Assembly: GCA_001414345.1 (NCBI GenBank)
Contig: LLCB01000027.1
Location: 124,001-188,000, forward strand
Length of the DNA stretch: 64,000 nucleotides
From: Hymenoscyphus infarciens
Taxonomy: Eukaryota; Ascomycota; Leotiomycetes; Helotiales; Helotiaceae
Direction: 5' to 3'
A program made the position numbers and the translations under genes. Under the pieces are notes generated by a model that was not told the origin of the DNA, made no database searches, and saw nothing but the letters and a program-made list of their open reading frames with translations. Of the stretch, positions 10,894 through 21,899 are shown one piece after another (positions within the stretch are counted from its first letter, which is position 1; each line of letters starts with the position of its first letter).

Positions 10894-13297
10894 ATGACAC
10901 GTCCCTTCCCCCTCTCCCCCCTAACCTCGCACCCGAAATCACCATCACCAGCTCACTCCCGCTCCACCTCCATCAAATCCGCTCGCTCCCCAGCCTCCCC
11001 CCACGACCCCTTAGCAACCACCGTCGCAACGGTACAAGCAAAATACACCCTCTCCAACCCGGAGAGTCTGAAAGCTCACAAGGAAGCATGTCTTGATTTA
11101 CCGGGGGGGAATACGAGGACGGTTTTACATCAGAGTCCTTTTCCTCTTACTTTCGGTATGTAGTCTTCTCCCCACTTTTGTGAAGTTTTTATTGAATGGG
11201 AATGGATTGGGGTGACCACACGACTGATAATGGACAGTAAAGGGGGAAGGGTGTGAATTGACTAGTCTTGATGGGAATAAGTATGTTGATTTTCTGGGCG
11301 AGTATTCAGCTGGGATTTATGGCCATAGTAATGAGGAGATTGCGGGTGCTGTTACGGATGCTATGAAGGATGGATGGAATTTTGGGGGTCCCAATCGTTA
11401 TGAGAGGGAGTTGGCGAGAAAGGTATAGTTGTATTTCACTATTTCTCAACTTCTTTTTTTGTTTGGAAGGACCGTTTTCGTTGCCTAGGTACCTAGGTAC
11501 CTAGGTACTTAAGTACCTACCTATTTTCTGAGCAGCTTCAGGCTGAGAACGAAAGGCACAACTTCTGGGTCTAGTCAGTTCCTCCCCTGTCATTATTTTG
11601 CCGCGGCTTAGAGCTCGAGCTCACTCCTTTCCTCTTGCCTCTTTCCTCTTACCTCTTACCTAGGTACCTCTTTTGTGTCCCAGGACAAAAGTGGGAGTGC
11701 GAGGAAGGAAGCAACGACCCAGTCTCGGTTGTCCGAGTCGTTCCTTCCAAATGAAGACTCGAGGCAGCTCCTTCCCTCTTACTTCAACTTTTGATTTTGC
11801 GTCACCAAGATACAAAATACCACGACCAGGGTGATGAGACGAGATCGGAAGGTACGACTCTTGATTCCGCTCTGGGTTCGAGATCGCTCCTTCCTCTTAC
11901 CTCCTCTGTGTCACCACAGCCAAAGCGAGAAATTGAGGAAGGAAGGAACGACCACCTACTTCCAGTCTGGATTGTTCAGGCCTTTCCAAGGTTCCTTCTC
12001 TGGTTGTTCCTCTAATGGGCCTTGATGTCGCTTGTCTCTCTTGCTCTGCTCTTGCTCTGCTCTTGACCTGCTCTTGCTCTGCTCTTGACCGTGTGTCACC
12101 CACCACCAAGGTCGACGGACCACGACGGGAGCGAGAACATGGAGAGGTGGCACGACTCTCACCCCAAAGTGGTCGCCTGGTCTCCCTCTAAGCAATGTAC
12201 CAACCAAGAGAAAGCCGCCAGCTGCATTCACTGCTCATGTTTACGCCCCAAAAGAATTTGTATTTTCTTCAAATCAACCTTGAGCAACATTCTCCGACAA
12301 AGCACCCGAACCTAACAGCCTCCAGGTAACAAAACGCTTCTCCCCCTCCGGCCTAGAAATAGTCCGATTCACCAACTCCGGCACAGAATCCAACACCATG
12401 GCCCTCGCAGCCGCAAAAGTAGTAACAGGTCGTCCCAACATCCTCGCATTCAAAAACGGTTACCACGGTGGAACAATCTACTTCCCCAGCACTCCCTCCC
12501 CTTCAAACGTCAACCTCCCCCACTCCTTCATACTTGCCCCTTATAACGACATCGCCGGGACCAAAGAAGTCCTCGCCTCGATCCCAAAAGACACACTAGC
12601 AGCCATTCTCGTCGAGCCGTTGCAAGGAAGTGGTGGTTCCATCCCCGGCACCCCAGAATTCCTCAAATATCTGAATAAGACTGCGCATGAGCTTGGTGCG
12701 CTGTTTATCGTTGATGAAGTAATGACATCCCGCCTCTCATATCACGGGCTCTCACACAAACTCGGACTCACTCCTGATATCGTTACACTCGGAAAATGGG
12801 TCGGTGGCGGAATGACCTTCGGCGCCTTTGGTGGCCGTCGAGAAGGTGGCGTCATGTCTCTCTTCGATCCTAGGAATAACATCCTCTCCCACTCAGGTAC
12901 ATTCAACAACAACATCATAACCATGGCCGCGGGATGTGTAGGGATGGATATCTACGACGAATCCCAACTCAACCGCCTCAATGCTCTCGGAGAGAATCTG
13001 AAATCTTCTGTTCAGGGAGTACTTGAGAAAAATGGGATTACAAGGAATGAAAGCGACAAGGCGAAGATGTACATCACAGGCCTCGGCTCCATCCTCGGCA
13101 TCCATTTCTCCGGGCCCCAGGAGGGCACTTTGAGGACGCTGTTTTGGCATCACATGTTGGATGCGGGTCTTTATTTTGCGGCGAGGGGGTATATTGCCCT
13201 TAATATTGAGTTGGAAGGGAAACATGTTGAGAGATTTGTTGAGGGGGTGGAGGGGTTTGTCAAGAGTTATAGGGGGTATCTGGTTGAGGGGAAGTAA
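10894..13297 (+). CDS. PLP class III aminotransferase (GSA-aminomutase-like)
   Basis: Three exons join in frame: 10894-11155, 11238-11422 and 12326-13297, giving 472 residues. Exon 2 carries 'DGNKYVDFLGEYSAGIYGHS' and 'FGGPNRYERELAR'; exon 3 carries 'RFTNSGTESNTMAL' (phosphate-binding), 'FKNGYHGGT', the PLP-ring aspartate D279 in 'FIVDEVMTSR' and the Schiff-base lysine K306 in 'TLGKWVGGGMTFGAFGG'. The order and the 27-residue Asp-Lys spacing match fold-type I class III enzymes such as glutamate-1-semialdehyde 2,1-aminomutase. Fungi do not make tetrapyrroles from GSA, so the true substrate is probably another amino compound. Length is normal and all key residues are present. Intron 1 (82 bp) is ordinary. 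Intron 2 (903 bp) is far longer than others here and contains repeat-like sequence; it ends with a CTAAC branch-like motif at 12312-12316 and AG at 12324-12325. If it is not spliced, the gene is disrupted. Confidence 0.85.
11423..12325 (+). other. Abnormally long intron with repeat-like insert
   Basis: This intron of the aminotransferase gene is about ten times longer than most introns in the window. It contains a self-complementary 'cctaggtacctaggtaccta' cluster near 11486-11510, another 'cctaggtacctc' near 11660, and several GA/CT-rich blocks with variants of 'aggaaggaacgac'. One block near 11930-11955 reads, on the other strand, like a stretch near 62115-62142. It encodes nothing recognisable. 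The best explanation is an insertion of dispersed repeat DNA into a small ancestral intron. Confidence 0.6.
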
Positions 13298-13597
13298 AAA
13301 AAATATTATTTGGATGTTGATAGAAATGAACTAAAAAATGTCCGTGGTTTGCGGTCTATACAAAAAAGATGAGTAAACTGTACTTCTGATCAGCTTGCTT
13401 TCCGAGGAATATGTTTGGTTCATAGAGGTAGGCTTATGTCAAGCTTTCGTTTTTCATGTCGTTTAAAATTTGAGCCTTGGACCTTGATACCAGGTCGTTT
13501 TCAGGATCTCTGGGTTTGTGAACGTCCGTCTGTGATTCTTAAGATTAGCTTTACTCTGCCTCACCTGGGATAAGAGATAGTTCGGGGTTTTCACTTC

Positions 13598-13638
13598 TCT
13601 TCTCCTCTCCTCTCCTCTCCTCTCCTCTCCTCTCCTCT
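13598..13638. repeat. (TCTCC)n microsatellite
   Basis: A near-perfect run of 5-bp CTCCT units in the 3' flank of the aminotransferase gene. Confidence 0.9.
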
Positions 13639-13804
13639 TTTTCAACACATAGAGACTGCCACTAGGGAGTTTTTTTTTTTTTAAAAAAAGGGGATTGCTG
13701 TAGTGATTACGTCTGTAATATTGTGAGTGTAACACGGCGGTATTTTGCTGTTTTTTTTTTTTTTTTCGATATGTGTTTGAGTTGGGAATTAAGTGATGGA
13801 GTGG

Positions 13805-13849
13805 AGGGGTGGAAGGAGAGGGGTGGAAGGAGAGGGGTGGAAGGAGAGG
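13805..13849. repeat. 14 bp tandem repeat, three copies
   Basis: Three head-to-tail copies of 'ggggtggaaggaga', purine-rich, close to the TCTCC microsatellite. Confidence 0.85.
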
Positions 13850-14109
13850 AGAGTAGTAATTACTGTACCCTTATAAACATTCAAACTAACTGCCGTCTTA
13901 CGATACAACTTAATACTAAACAATCGTGAAAAAGTGAAAAAGTGCGGTGAATATGAGGAGTTGTAGGTTGTGATGAAGTATTATAACCGAGCTTCTTGGT
14001 TGAGAGTTGTTGTTGGGGTGTTGGTGTGGATTTATTAGCGTGGAAGAATATAACTTAGCTTGCTGTTTACTGCCACCATTATTAGTTTCTGTCTACAGAG
14101 TCTCTAGAG

Positions 14110-15640
14110 GGTGTTTAGAGAAAGTTACTCGGAAATATTTTTCAGAGATAGGTGCCTGAAATACTCTTGGAAAGAATCTTGGAAATGATCTTAGAAAGGA
14201 CTACTCGGAGCTATTAATATAGCTTCGGGAAGAGTTACTCAGAGATCGTTATTTAGTAAATATATTTAGAAATATATATATTATTAGAATAGTTTTCGAA
14301 ATAACTACTCGGACATATTTACTCGGAAATACCCGTTTAGGAAAATCTTAGAGATGGTTTTGAAAAAAAAAAGTTATATATTATATATTATACGTAGAAA
14401 TATTTACCTGGAGAAAGTGAAGTGACTCGGAGATAGTGATATAGCTTAGGAAAGACTTAACTCGGTGATACTTACTTAAAGATAAGTTTTCAGAGATATT
14501 TTTCTATGGAACATGTTAAATATATTATTAGTCGTAGAAATAACTACTTGGAGATATACGCGGAAAAATAATAGCTTAAATAATATTCTTTATGGAAATC
14601 ATTAGGATACTAAGATATTCTCGGGGAGGTTTTCAGTTCGCAAAGATTAGTTTATTTACTCGGATATAGCTTAGCTCGGAAGTATTTTTTTAAAGGACTT
14701 CAAGTAGTTATTTAAGGAGATGGACTTGGAAATATTTTCAGTTAGAGAACTTGGATGGAAATAAGCTTGGAAATAACTTTGGGGTTTTTTTTGGACTCGG
14801 AGAGGTTTCTGGTTTGGAAATATTCCTTGGAGAAAGAAATATAAAATATTACTCTACTCTTAGGGCCTGTTTAGCGAGTATATTTTTTAGATAATTTAGT
14901 ATATTTACTACTAGAAAGGCATTATAATAATAACAGATAATTTAATATATTTAACACTTTAATATATACTGAATCGTTTAGCCTATATATCTTTTAAGCC
15001 AGATTATTTAGCTAAACAATCCAAGATTTATTTAAAAGATTATTCTTACTAAAAAAAAGTAATTATTCTATTATTATTAAAACTACGATAATTAGAAATC
15101 TTTTCTAGTATATATTTTATCCTCCTACTATTAATACTAGTACTAGGGGCTATTATCACTCTTACTAATAATTGTAATAAAGAGCTAAACGATTATGGAT
15201 TTTCTTATTAGATAATTAGATAATTAAATAAATATATGCCGAGCCACTTTTAAAAGGTTCCGGTATCTTTATTAGATAATTTAATATTATCTCATAGTAA
15301 GCTAAACAGGCCCTTACCTCGGAGTTATTCGGAAATATTCTTAGATACGCTGAATATATTCTTAGAGACTCCGCTAAGATAGGATATCTACTGTTAATAG
15401 AGTTCGAGAACTCGGAGATAATCTCGAGAGGAGATAGAATAAGTGTTAGAGTAATACTTGGAAAATTTTGCTTCCCTTGGAAATAATCTAGATGTATATG
15501 AACTCGGAAATAGTGTCGCAGCACTCGGAGGTATTATCCGAGGACTCGGTCGAGATTATTTCCGGTAGCATTTTAGGGAATAAATATTGTACTCTAGTAG
15601 AACTCAGAGTACTCGGAGATATTCCCAGAGATATTTAGAC
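14110..15640. repeat. Degenerate tandem array of an ACTCGGAAATATT-like unit
   Basis: At least twenty variants of 'actcggaaatatt' (for example 'gttactcggaaatattt', 'actactcggacatattt', 'gactcggagatagt', 'aactcggagataatc') recur every 20-60 bp on the plus strand from about 14110 to 14830 and again from about 15316 to 15640. The array is interrupted by a MITE at 14863-15313. Spacing is irregular and units have diverged, so this looks like an old minisatellite eroded by mutation. No coding potential is seen. Confidence 0.65.
14863..15313. mobile_element. Tourist-like (PIF/Harbinger type) MITE with TTA duplication
   Basis: A 451 bp AT-rich element. It starts 'gggcctgtttagc' and ends with the exact reverse complement 'gctaaacaggccc'. 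TTA immediately flanks both ends (14860-14862 and 15314-15316), the 3 bp target duplication typical of PIF/Harbinger transposons. Inner parts of the ends also pair loosely ('agataatttag' and 'attagataatttaa'). No transposase frame is present. The element splits the degenerate minisatellite, so it inserted after the array formed. A relative with a similar terminus lies at 60517-60942. Confidence 0.8.
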
Positions 15641-16946
15641 ACAAACATACCCTGGTGTTTATACCAAGCTCTAACCTAAATATTTTCGGAGCTATAGTCT
15701 TATCTCGAAAAACGACGGTCGGCTTCAAGAAACCTCAAGATTGCCAGGAGGGCAGCGCGGCGTCCTCCCACGCTACATCCAAAGGGGAATCGAAAGACAT
15801 ATTCCCAACCCTAGAACTTGTCGAAGTTACCACTTGTCGAAGTTACCACTTGGTTTTAGAGATGACTGTATTGTGCAGCATTTTTCTGGGTGGTTTTATG
15901 TTTTTGTAAATGCTAATTGAAGTGAGTTGCTTATTGGACCTCGCCTCTTGTGGACGGGGAAACACCGCAACCTACTACTCGACGTGGAAAAATCGCAAAA
16001 ATAAACTAAAATATACGACGATATGGAAGGTACTAACCAACGAGATGGTTAAGCGTCGAGAGATTTTTCTTTGTTTATATCAAGTTATATTCTTTATTAG
16101 CTACTGCTACTTATCTTACTGCGAACACACTTATATTAAATAGGTAGTATAAGCGTAAGGGATAGAGATTTCTATAATGAGGCGGTTGCTTTCTTCCTAA
16201 AAATGAAGTGAAGAGTTTCTATCTTCGTTAGTATCGTTTGCATTTCCTTTGTACAGCGATCGGTCGATCATTTTGATCACGTTTTTACCCCGTGTTCCCA
16301 TATCAATCATCCTAGAAGTTTGCTTCTCTCCTCTCCTTTCTATTTTAACGTGCCGGTCATGTTTTTCGTTAGTAGTTCTCAGTTGTAATGAATTTGAGAG
16401 CATTTTTAGAGGTAACTATTGGATTGCTAACTTAGATCAAGGACCCGAGTCCAAAGCTAAAGCTCATGGTATGATCTCCCCAACACTTACTTAAATATGA
16501 GTTTAAACAACTCTGCTAAAGTTATCCAGATGTTAGCATAAGAGTGAAGCGTCGTGTGTTTTCAATGCTGAGTACTCGAAACATTTGCTATGTCTGACCT
16601 TTGCACATCGGAGGGGTATCTAAAACTTGAAATCGTTGTATCCGTCGGCCTTCGCGTGCTTCTGAAAGCTAGTCTTGGCAATGACCACAGGAGCATTAAC
16701 AACCTAAATTTAGTGATCAGATGCCCTGCTCACGCAGTCTCTACAAAAATTAGAAGCGCCCCTATTCTTGTTTTTTTCCGGGGACAAAAAAGAGGGTTTA
16801 ATCCTCTAAAGTCACATTAAAGTCACATCAATCCATATCCAGAGCGATTCATTAATAATTTATCCCACAAGAGCCAGAGCCTAAACCCGATCCCAACCCC
16901 AACTTCTCTTTTCAACATCCATTTTACAATTCCACGCGTCAATCTC
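15641..16946. other. Gene-poor interval
   Basis: Frames of 60-85 codons exist (for example 15655-15909 and 16249-16494, both plus strand) but none has a recognisable domain or codon-biased composition. A short direct duplication 'cttgtcgaagttaccacttg' lies near 15817-15850. The right end is the 3' flank of the transporter gene. Confidence 0.4.
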
Positions 16947-19111
16947 CTACAAACTAGACTTCCCTTGTGATTCAAATGGTAAAGCCACAACCAGTAGTCC
17001 AGAAACAATAAACAAAGCCCCAGAGGTGTAAACCGGTGCACTGGATTCCAGATTCGCGAACATTGCAATGATGGGCTATTTCAACTTTCAGTCAGCCATC
17101 AACCATCTTTCATTCCCTATGCCAAAGACGATGGAGAAAAATAAATGGGGGAGAAGGGAAAAGGAAAAGGGAAACCCACAGCCATAATTCCAAAAATCCG
17201 ATTCGCACTAGCCGTCAAAGCATTCCCCGTCCCCCTATCCTTCGTAGGAAAGATCTCCGGTGTATAACCGTAAAGCACAGCATACATGACATTACTACAG
17301 AAGTTGAAAGCGCAATTCCACCCAAGCAAGCTATTACTCGTCAAAGCCGTCGTGCTTGCATACAGAAACACCCCCGTAGCGACCGTGGAAACGGCTAAAG
17401 TTCCCTTTCTCCCGAAGCGAGGGAGGTCAACCAAGAATCCGCCTAAGATGGCTCCGGGAATTCCGAGGACGGCGATTATGAGGGAGTTGCGGTAGGTAAG
17501 GTAGGTTGAGCCGTCGCCGAACTTTGCGCCACGGGTGGCTTGGATGTAGGGGATGTAGGCGTTGTAGAGGGGATCTATAAAATATTGGAGTCAGTATACC
17601 CCTTTGGAGATGTTCTGGGACTAGACACGTCGACAATTTTTAATGATGTCTTAAGAAATTTGAAAAACAAGAATGTGCCAGCTCCAGGCTGTACCCGAAG
17701 GGGACAATTTCTAAAGGAAACTGGGTACTCACAGCCGAGACCGATGAATGCCCAAATTAGCATTATGAGGGCAGTTGAGAAAGCGAGCTTTGGCGACGAG
17801 AAGAGGGCGCGGATGTGTGTTAAGTTGATTTTTTCGAGGTTGCGCTTTACAGCTGTAGAGGCGTCTGTGTGTTGAGTTGTACCGGGTGCTTCACAAGCTC
17901 GGAGATCATCAATTGTTACTGTTTCTCGAGTTAAACATCTGGGGGATTCTGGAAAGGGTATTACTTACAGCTAGAAGTCTTTCCATTCCTCCTCGCGACA
18001 TCATGAACAACTCTGATGGCATCCTCATCCCTACCTTTCCCCATAAGATACTTTGGGCTCTCATGGACGGTAAAAAATCCAAACCGCACAATAAATTCCA
18101 CCAAACTAATTCCTCCCATGGCAATAACAAAGTATCTCCATCCCATATTCTCCTCTTTCGTACAAGTCTTTGCTTTCTGCTGACAAGTCATATTTCCCAG
18201 CAATGGCCAAGCAATTAATGTAGCAATGACCTGAGCCACAGCCCAATAGATGGAAAGAATGGTGAGAAGATATTGATGGGATCCTGGCAGGAATTCGAGG
18301 AATACTGCTGAGTCGACGGGAAGGTTACCTCCGACGCCAAAAGACCAAAGTGCTGCGAATGTTCCTATGGCTGCGAAGCTTGGGGATCCGCCGGCGACCA
18401 TACCGAAAATTGCTGTTATTCCGAGGGTGAGATTGAAAGCCCACCGACGACCGAAAATATCGCAGCCTACATTATGTCAATGTAATTCATCGAAACAAAA
18501 AAACCGAGAGGAGTTGAATGGAACACCCATCCCAACATGAAAAGGATCAACATACCAAAACCCCAGAACATTGCTCCAACAAGCAGACCAATATTCTGAG
18601 CCAAACTCAAAAGCGGAGGTCTCGAAGGTTTAAACTCATTAGCAATAGGCGTAACTGTAACCCAATAGTCTCAGCACTCTCTCCTGAAATCAACAGCGTA
18701 TAAAAACTTACAAATCAAAGAAGTAACAATAGGCCATAAATTATCATTCGCCCATCCAAAGCCCACAACGACAAAGAGCTGCCATTGATACCATCCCATT
18801 CCAATTTCTTGAATCTATCTCCCACCCGGTCAGCAACGTAACCCAGAATCCACACCTTCACATCCCAGACTCGAAGATGGGAAGAGGATCGAACATACCG
18901 CAGCATTCAAAACCCTAGCCTTCGCTTCATAGACAGGATCAATAGTTCCCTTGGGGATAGCAGCATCACCCCCCTCTCTACTTCCCAACCTCTCAGACCC
19001 CACCTTCGAATCCCTTACGGTTTCAATTCCAGATTTATCAACCGAAGTAATCCTCTCCATCCCCTCATTCGCGCTCACCACCCCCCCTCGATTCTCATGA
19101 ATATTCGACAT
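16947..19111 (-). CDS. MFS transporter (SVOP/metabolite:H+ symporter-like)
   Basis: Seven exons can be joined on the minus strand: 19111-18899, 18814-18712, 18654-18556, 18466-17969, 17918-17733, 17574-17180 and 17075-16947. Introns are 50-158 bp, phases agree at every junction, and the product is 540 residues. The N-terminal ~60 residues are hydrophilic and cytosolic. The first helix reads 'WQLFVVVGFGWANDNLW'. The MFS loop 2-3 signature appears as 'GCDIFGRRWAFNLT', followed by 'FGVGGNLPVDSAVFLEFLP', typical of SV2/SVOP-like fungal transporters. After a central loop ('ESPKYLMGKGRDEDAIRVVH'), the second half has 'DLPRFGRKGTLAVST' and 'YTPEIFPTKDRGTGNALTAS'. This predicts a plasma-membrane proton-coupled carrier of about 12 helices; the substrate cannot be read from sequence. 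Nothing indicates inactivation. Confidence 0.88.
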
Positions 19112-20073
19112 GGTGATGATCCTCTCAACTTCGTCGTCTAGTCGTCACACAATATATAGTGCAGAAAATGACGTGCGTACGAAACATCCAAATCCGATCG
19201 CAACAATTCATGAATTTAGCAAAAAAAGAAAAGATGTAAATGGTATCTGGTCCTCGCCTTCTTGCTTGAGAGAGATGCAGAGAGAGAACTTTATCCACCC
19301 AAAAATAAGCCTACATAGCCGTCCCATCCCCCAAATAACGTGCTAACATGGCGCGATGAGATGCTCACCACGAACAGAGCCAACGTGCCAGTCTAACTCC
19401 TCCTTGTCCAACCTGGGGAAAGTGCGGGGGCGCCGGTCCAGTCCGGGGAACCCAAGGATTACATAACGAGTCTCGAACGAGCATTTCATTCGTGCAGGAG
19501 GATTCTGATGTGAGCTTGGTTCCTCGGGAGGATCATTACGAAAAGAGGTTAATAAACTACAGGGAAGTGAAGGGAATCGATTGTAGATTAGCTTTGTGCG
19601 ACGTTAGAGTGGAGTTTCAAAGGTTTCAAATCCCGATATGCGAGGTTAGTTTAGGTGCTATAAGAGTAGTTAGAGATAAGGCAGATTATAGTTAGTGCTT
19701 ACAACTAACTTCTATTTCAATTGCACCTAGAAACAGAACATCATATATTATAGAAATGTAAGTAGTAGTTATATATCTCTTCTATCAAATCTCTATAACT
19801 TATATACTTAACAGTTCAATAATATATACTAAAAGGCGAGCTATTCGAGATGCAAAAGCATATCTAAGGCCAAGCACGGACCATATTCCGTCATATCTCC
19901 AAATGAACTGACCTCGATAACATTACATTATATGTTTTAGAAATTGCTTATTCTAGTCCCAAAATGTTCCAACTGTTTAGATGAATTACTTGGATTACTC
20001 CAGACATTTAGAACAACGAGGCCTAGGTAGACAGGTATAAACCTGATATAATTACTACTGCTTTTAATATCTA
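19112..20073. other. Promoter flank, then AT-rich decayed DNA
   Basis: The first ~350 bp is the upstream region of the transporter gene. From about 19600 the sequence becomes AT-rich with many stops. A 67-codon plus-strand frame at 19492-19695 has no recognisable features. No gene is supported. Confidence 0.4.
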
Positions 20074-20445
20074 TCAAGTACCAGGCGCACGCGTCATCTC
20101 ATGGAGCGTAGTAGTCGTCTGATCCCGAGCGTGACAAGTAGAACTCAAACTCGTCAACGCAGAGTAGTAAAGCGGGCAGTTGCCAATCTCATTAGTAGAA
20201 GGGATGGTGTAGGCCAAAACTTTGGATTCACAGTAACCGTAGACATCATTGATAGGTAGGCTCAGCTGCCAAGCCAACAAGAAAGACAAAAGAGGAAGGT
20301 GAGAAACGGGCAAGCAGGCGGGAGTAATCTCTCGTGCGTATTGCTCGAATGGAATCTCAAAACCTGTGTGGGTAGCGAATAGATGGCTAAGCTTGGATGC
20401 GGTGGCTTGTACTTGCAGATGCCTTGCCTTTGCATGGAAAATCAA
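20074..20445 (-). pseudogene. Deuterolysin (M35 metalloprotease) fragment
   Basis: Residues ~65-123 of this frame read like the centre of a fungal deuterolysin/neutral protease II: '[20 protein letters not shown]', '[20 protein letters not shown]' and then '[14 protein letters not shown]' before a stop. In active M35 enzymes this last block is the zinc site HE-x-x-H; here the second histidine is Arg. The downstream GT-x-x-D motif that completes the metal site, and the rest of the catalytic domain, are absent, as are a signal peptide and normal propeptide. The first ~50 residues look out of frame. So this is a truncated, mutated gene remnant, not a working protease. It sits at the edge of an AT-rich block. 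Confidence 0.8.
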
Positions 20446-21280
20446 GGTGGAAAATCAAGGCTCGTTCAAGCCTCTCTTAACAGCCGAGGACGGTTGAAGA
20501 TCATGCAAAGATGCAATTGATCGACATTTAAACATGGCGATCTAGAAAAAGTGTGAATGCTTATTTCACATCAAAAAGGCTTCTCGAGGGGTTTGAGATT
20601 CTTCTTAAAGATGGTAGTCTGTCTTGGTTGGGGGGTAATGAGGAATTGTGAGAGACGGACAATTTTTGTTGGGTGACAGCAGAAAACAGTGGAGTTGGAA
20701 CAGGTACACAGGTGCCCAAATAATATGGGAAGTTCGGAGATTGTTCCTGAATGCTAACTCAATTCCAAGTCCCGACTTCCAGGCTTGTCATCGTGGCAAT
20801 TGATCAATCGGATTGAGGCAGCAGTTCGCTCGTATTCCACAGCATAAAGCTTCTAGAATTGTCGACTTCGACGCGAGGACGATGTGATGGTTGCAAAAAG
20901 CTTCATCACCTCCTCGATACAAACCGACGTGCTGATACTATGTCGAATGGAAGCTGTAACAAATGAGCCGGTCGCTGGAAAATTCTATGAACGATATTGT
21001 AAAGAAAATAACTGTTGAGCTCCTCAACACGGCTAACTAAGCCCTTTCGGCCACACCCCCGACAACCCCTCCATTCTGGGGCTCAGGTGCCTGACCGAGG
21101 CCATCCTGATCGAAATCTCCATTTGCGATCCACGAAGATCGAGTTGTTGTTGCCAAGTCTATCGAGCAGGCGAGGAAATCCCAACACTCAACTCTCCAGC
21201 TCGTCCCATCCCCTCCAGCATTCCCCTCTGCCGTCTACCGCGTCTCTGCTTCCCAGCGCATTCAAAACTTCGAGAGTTCA

Positions 21281-21886
21281 ATGATCCATCGACTTGTTGC
21301 CCTCAGCACGGCGGCAGCTTTCCTCACAGCCACCCTCTTTTGGTATTCAGACATTCATTCGTCGTGGACCGCCAGGATGTCGGATTCTCCCATCGTGGCT
21401 TCCGTGCCATTCGAGGTCGAATTGTCGACAGGCTTGGCCTCGAACTCTGACCTGGGTTCAATTGTTGTCCACATCAAAATCACCAACAAGACGCCGCACC
21501 GCATATTCCTCCTGAGCTGGCTTTCGCCTCTCGACCCTCGAGCCGTTGCGATGGGGAAGTTCTCCTTCATCTCGACCAAGACGAACAAGCCCGCGCCATG
21601 CCTCGATATCAAAATCAATCGCAGACCGCCTGCCTATTTCGCGCCCGGCGACCATGCCATTATTGAGTTGCCGGCGAATGGCGAGGTTAAGAGAGCCGTG
21701 GTCGCGAACGAACCAGACGTGGCATTGACGAAGGGCGAGCGATATTGGGTGAAGACTGAAGGGCATTGGATGACCTTCTGGGTCCAGGAGGATGAGGCGG
21801 ACGACATGTCGAAATTGAGGATGGAGGATGGGAAGAGCGGAGAGTACGAGAGTAATGCGATCGAGATTGAGGTGCCAAAAGTGTAG
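21281..21886 (+). CDS. PemG1-like fungal protein
   Basis: A single-exon frame of 201 residues. It starts with a hydrophobic segment (residues ~5-22, 'LVALSTAAAFLTATLFW') that could be a signal anchor. An internal Met at residue 33 (MSDSPIVASV) would give the shorter cytosolic form usual for relatives. The body matches the layout of the PemG1 elicitor-like family: an Ig-like beta domain with 'IKITNKTPHRIFLLSWLSPL', 'DPRAVAMGKFSF', 'IKINRRPPAYFAPGDHAIIE' and a C-terminal 'GERYWVKTEGHWMTFWVQ'. PemG1 was described as an elicitor from the rice blast fungus; function here is inferred only. An overlapping plus-strand frame at 21015-21284 is probably leader sequence. Downstream (22000-22270) I see no gene. 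Confidence 0.65.
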   Translation: MIHRLVALSTAAAFLTATLFWYSDIHSSWTARMSDSPIVASVPFEVELSTGLASNSDLGSIVVHIKITNKTPHRIFLLSWLSPLDPRAVAMGKFSFISTKTNKPAPCLDIKINRRPPAYFAPGDHAIIELPANGEVKRAVVANEPDVALTKGERYWVKTEGHWMTFWVQEDEADDMSKLRMEDGKSGEYESNAIEIEVPKV

Positions 21887-21899
21887 TTTTGCGCAATCT

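Noticed and set aside
12398..13297. Treating the long plus-strand frame alone as a full aminotransferase gene
   Set aside because: It lacks the N-terminal third of the fold. Two upstream exons join it in phase and supply the missing motifs.
21015..21284. Plus-strand frame of 89 codons before the PemG1-like gene
   Set aside because: No domain, Ser/Pro/Arg-rich shadow-like composition, and it overlaps the start of the better supported frame; probably leader sequence.
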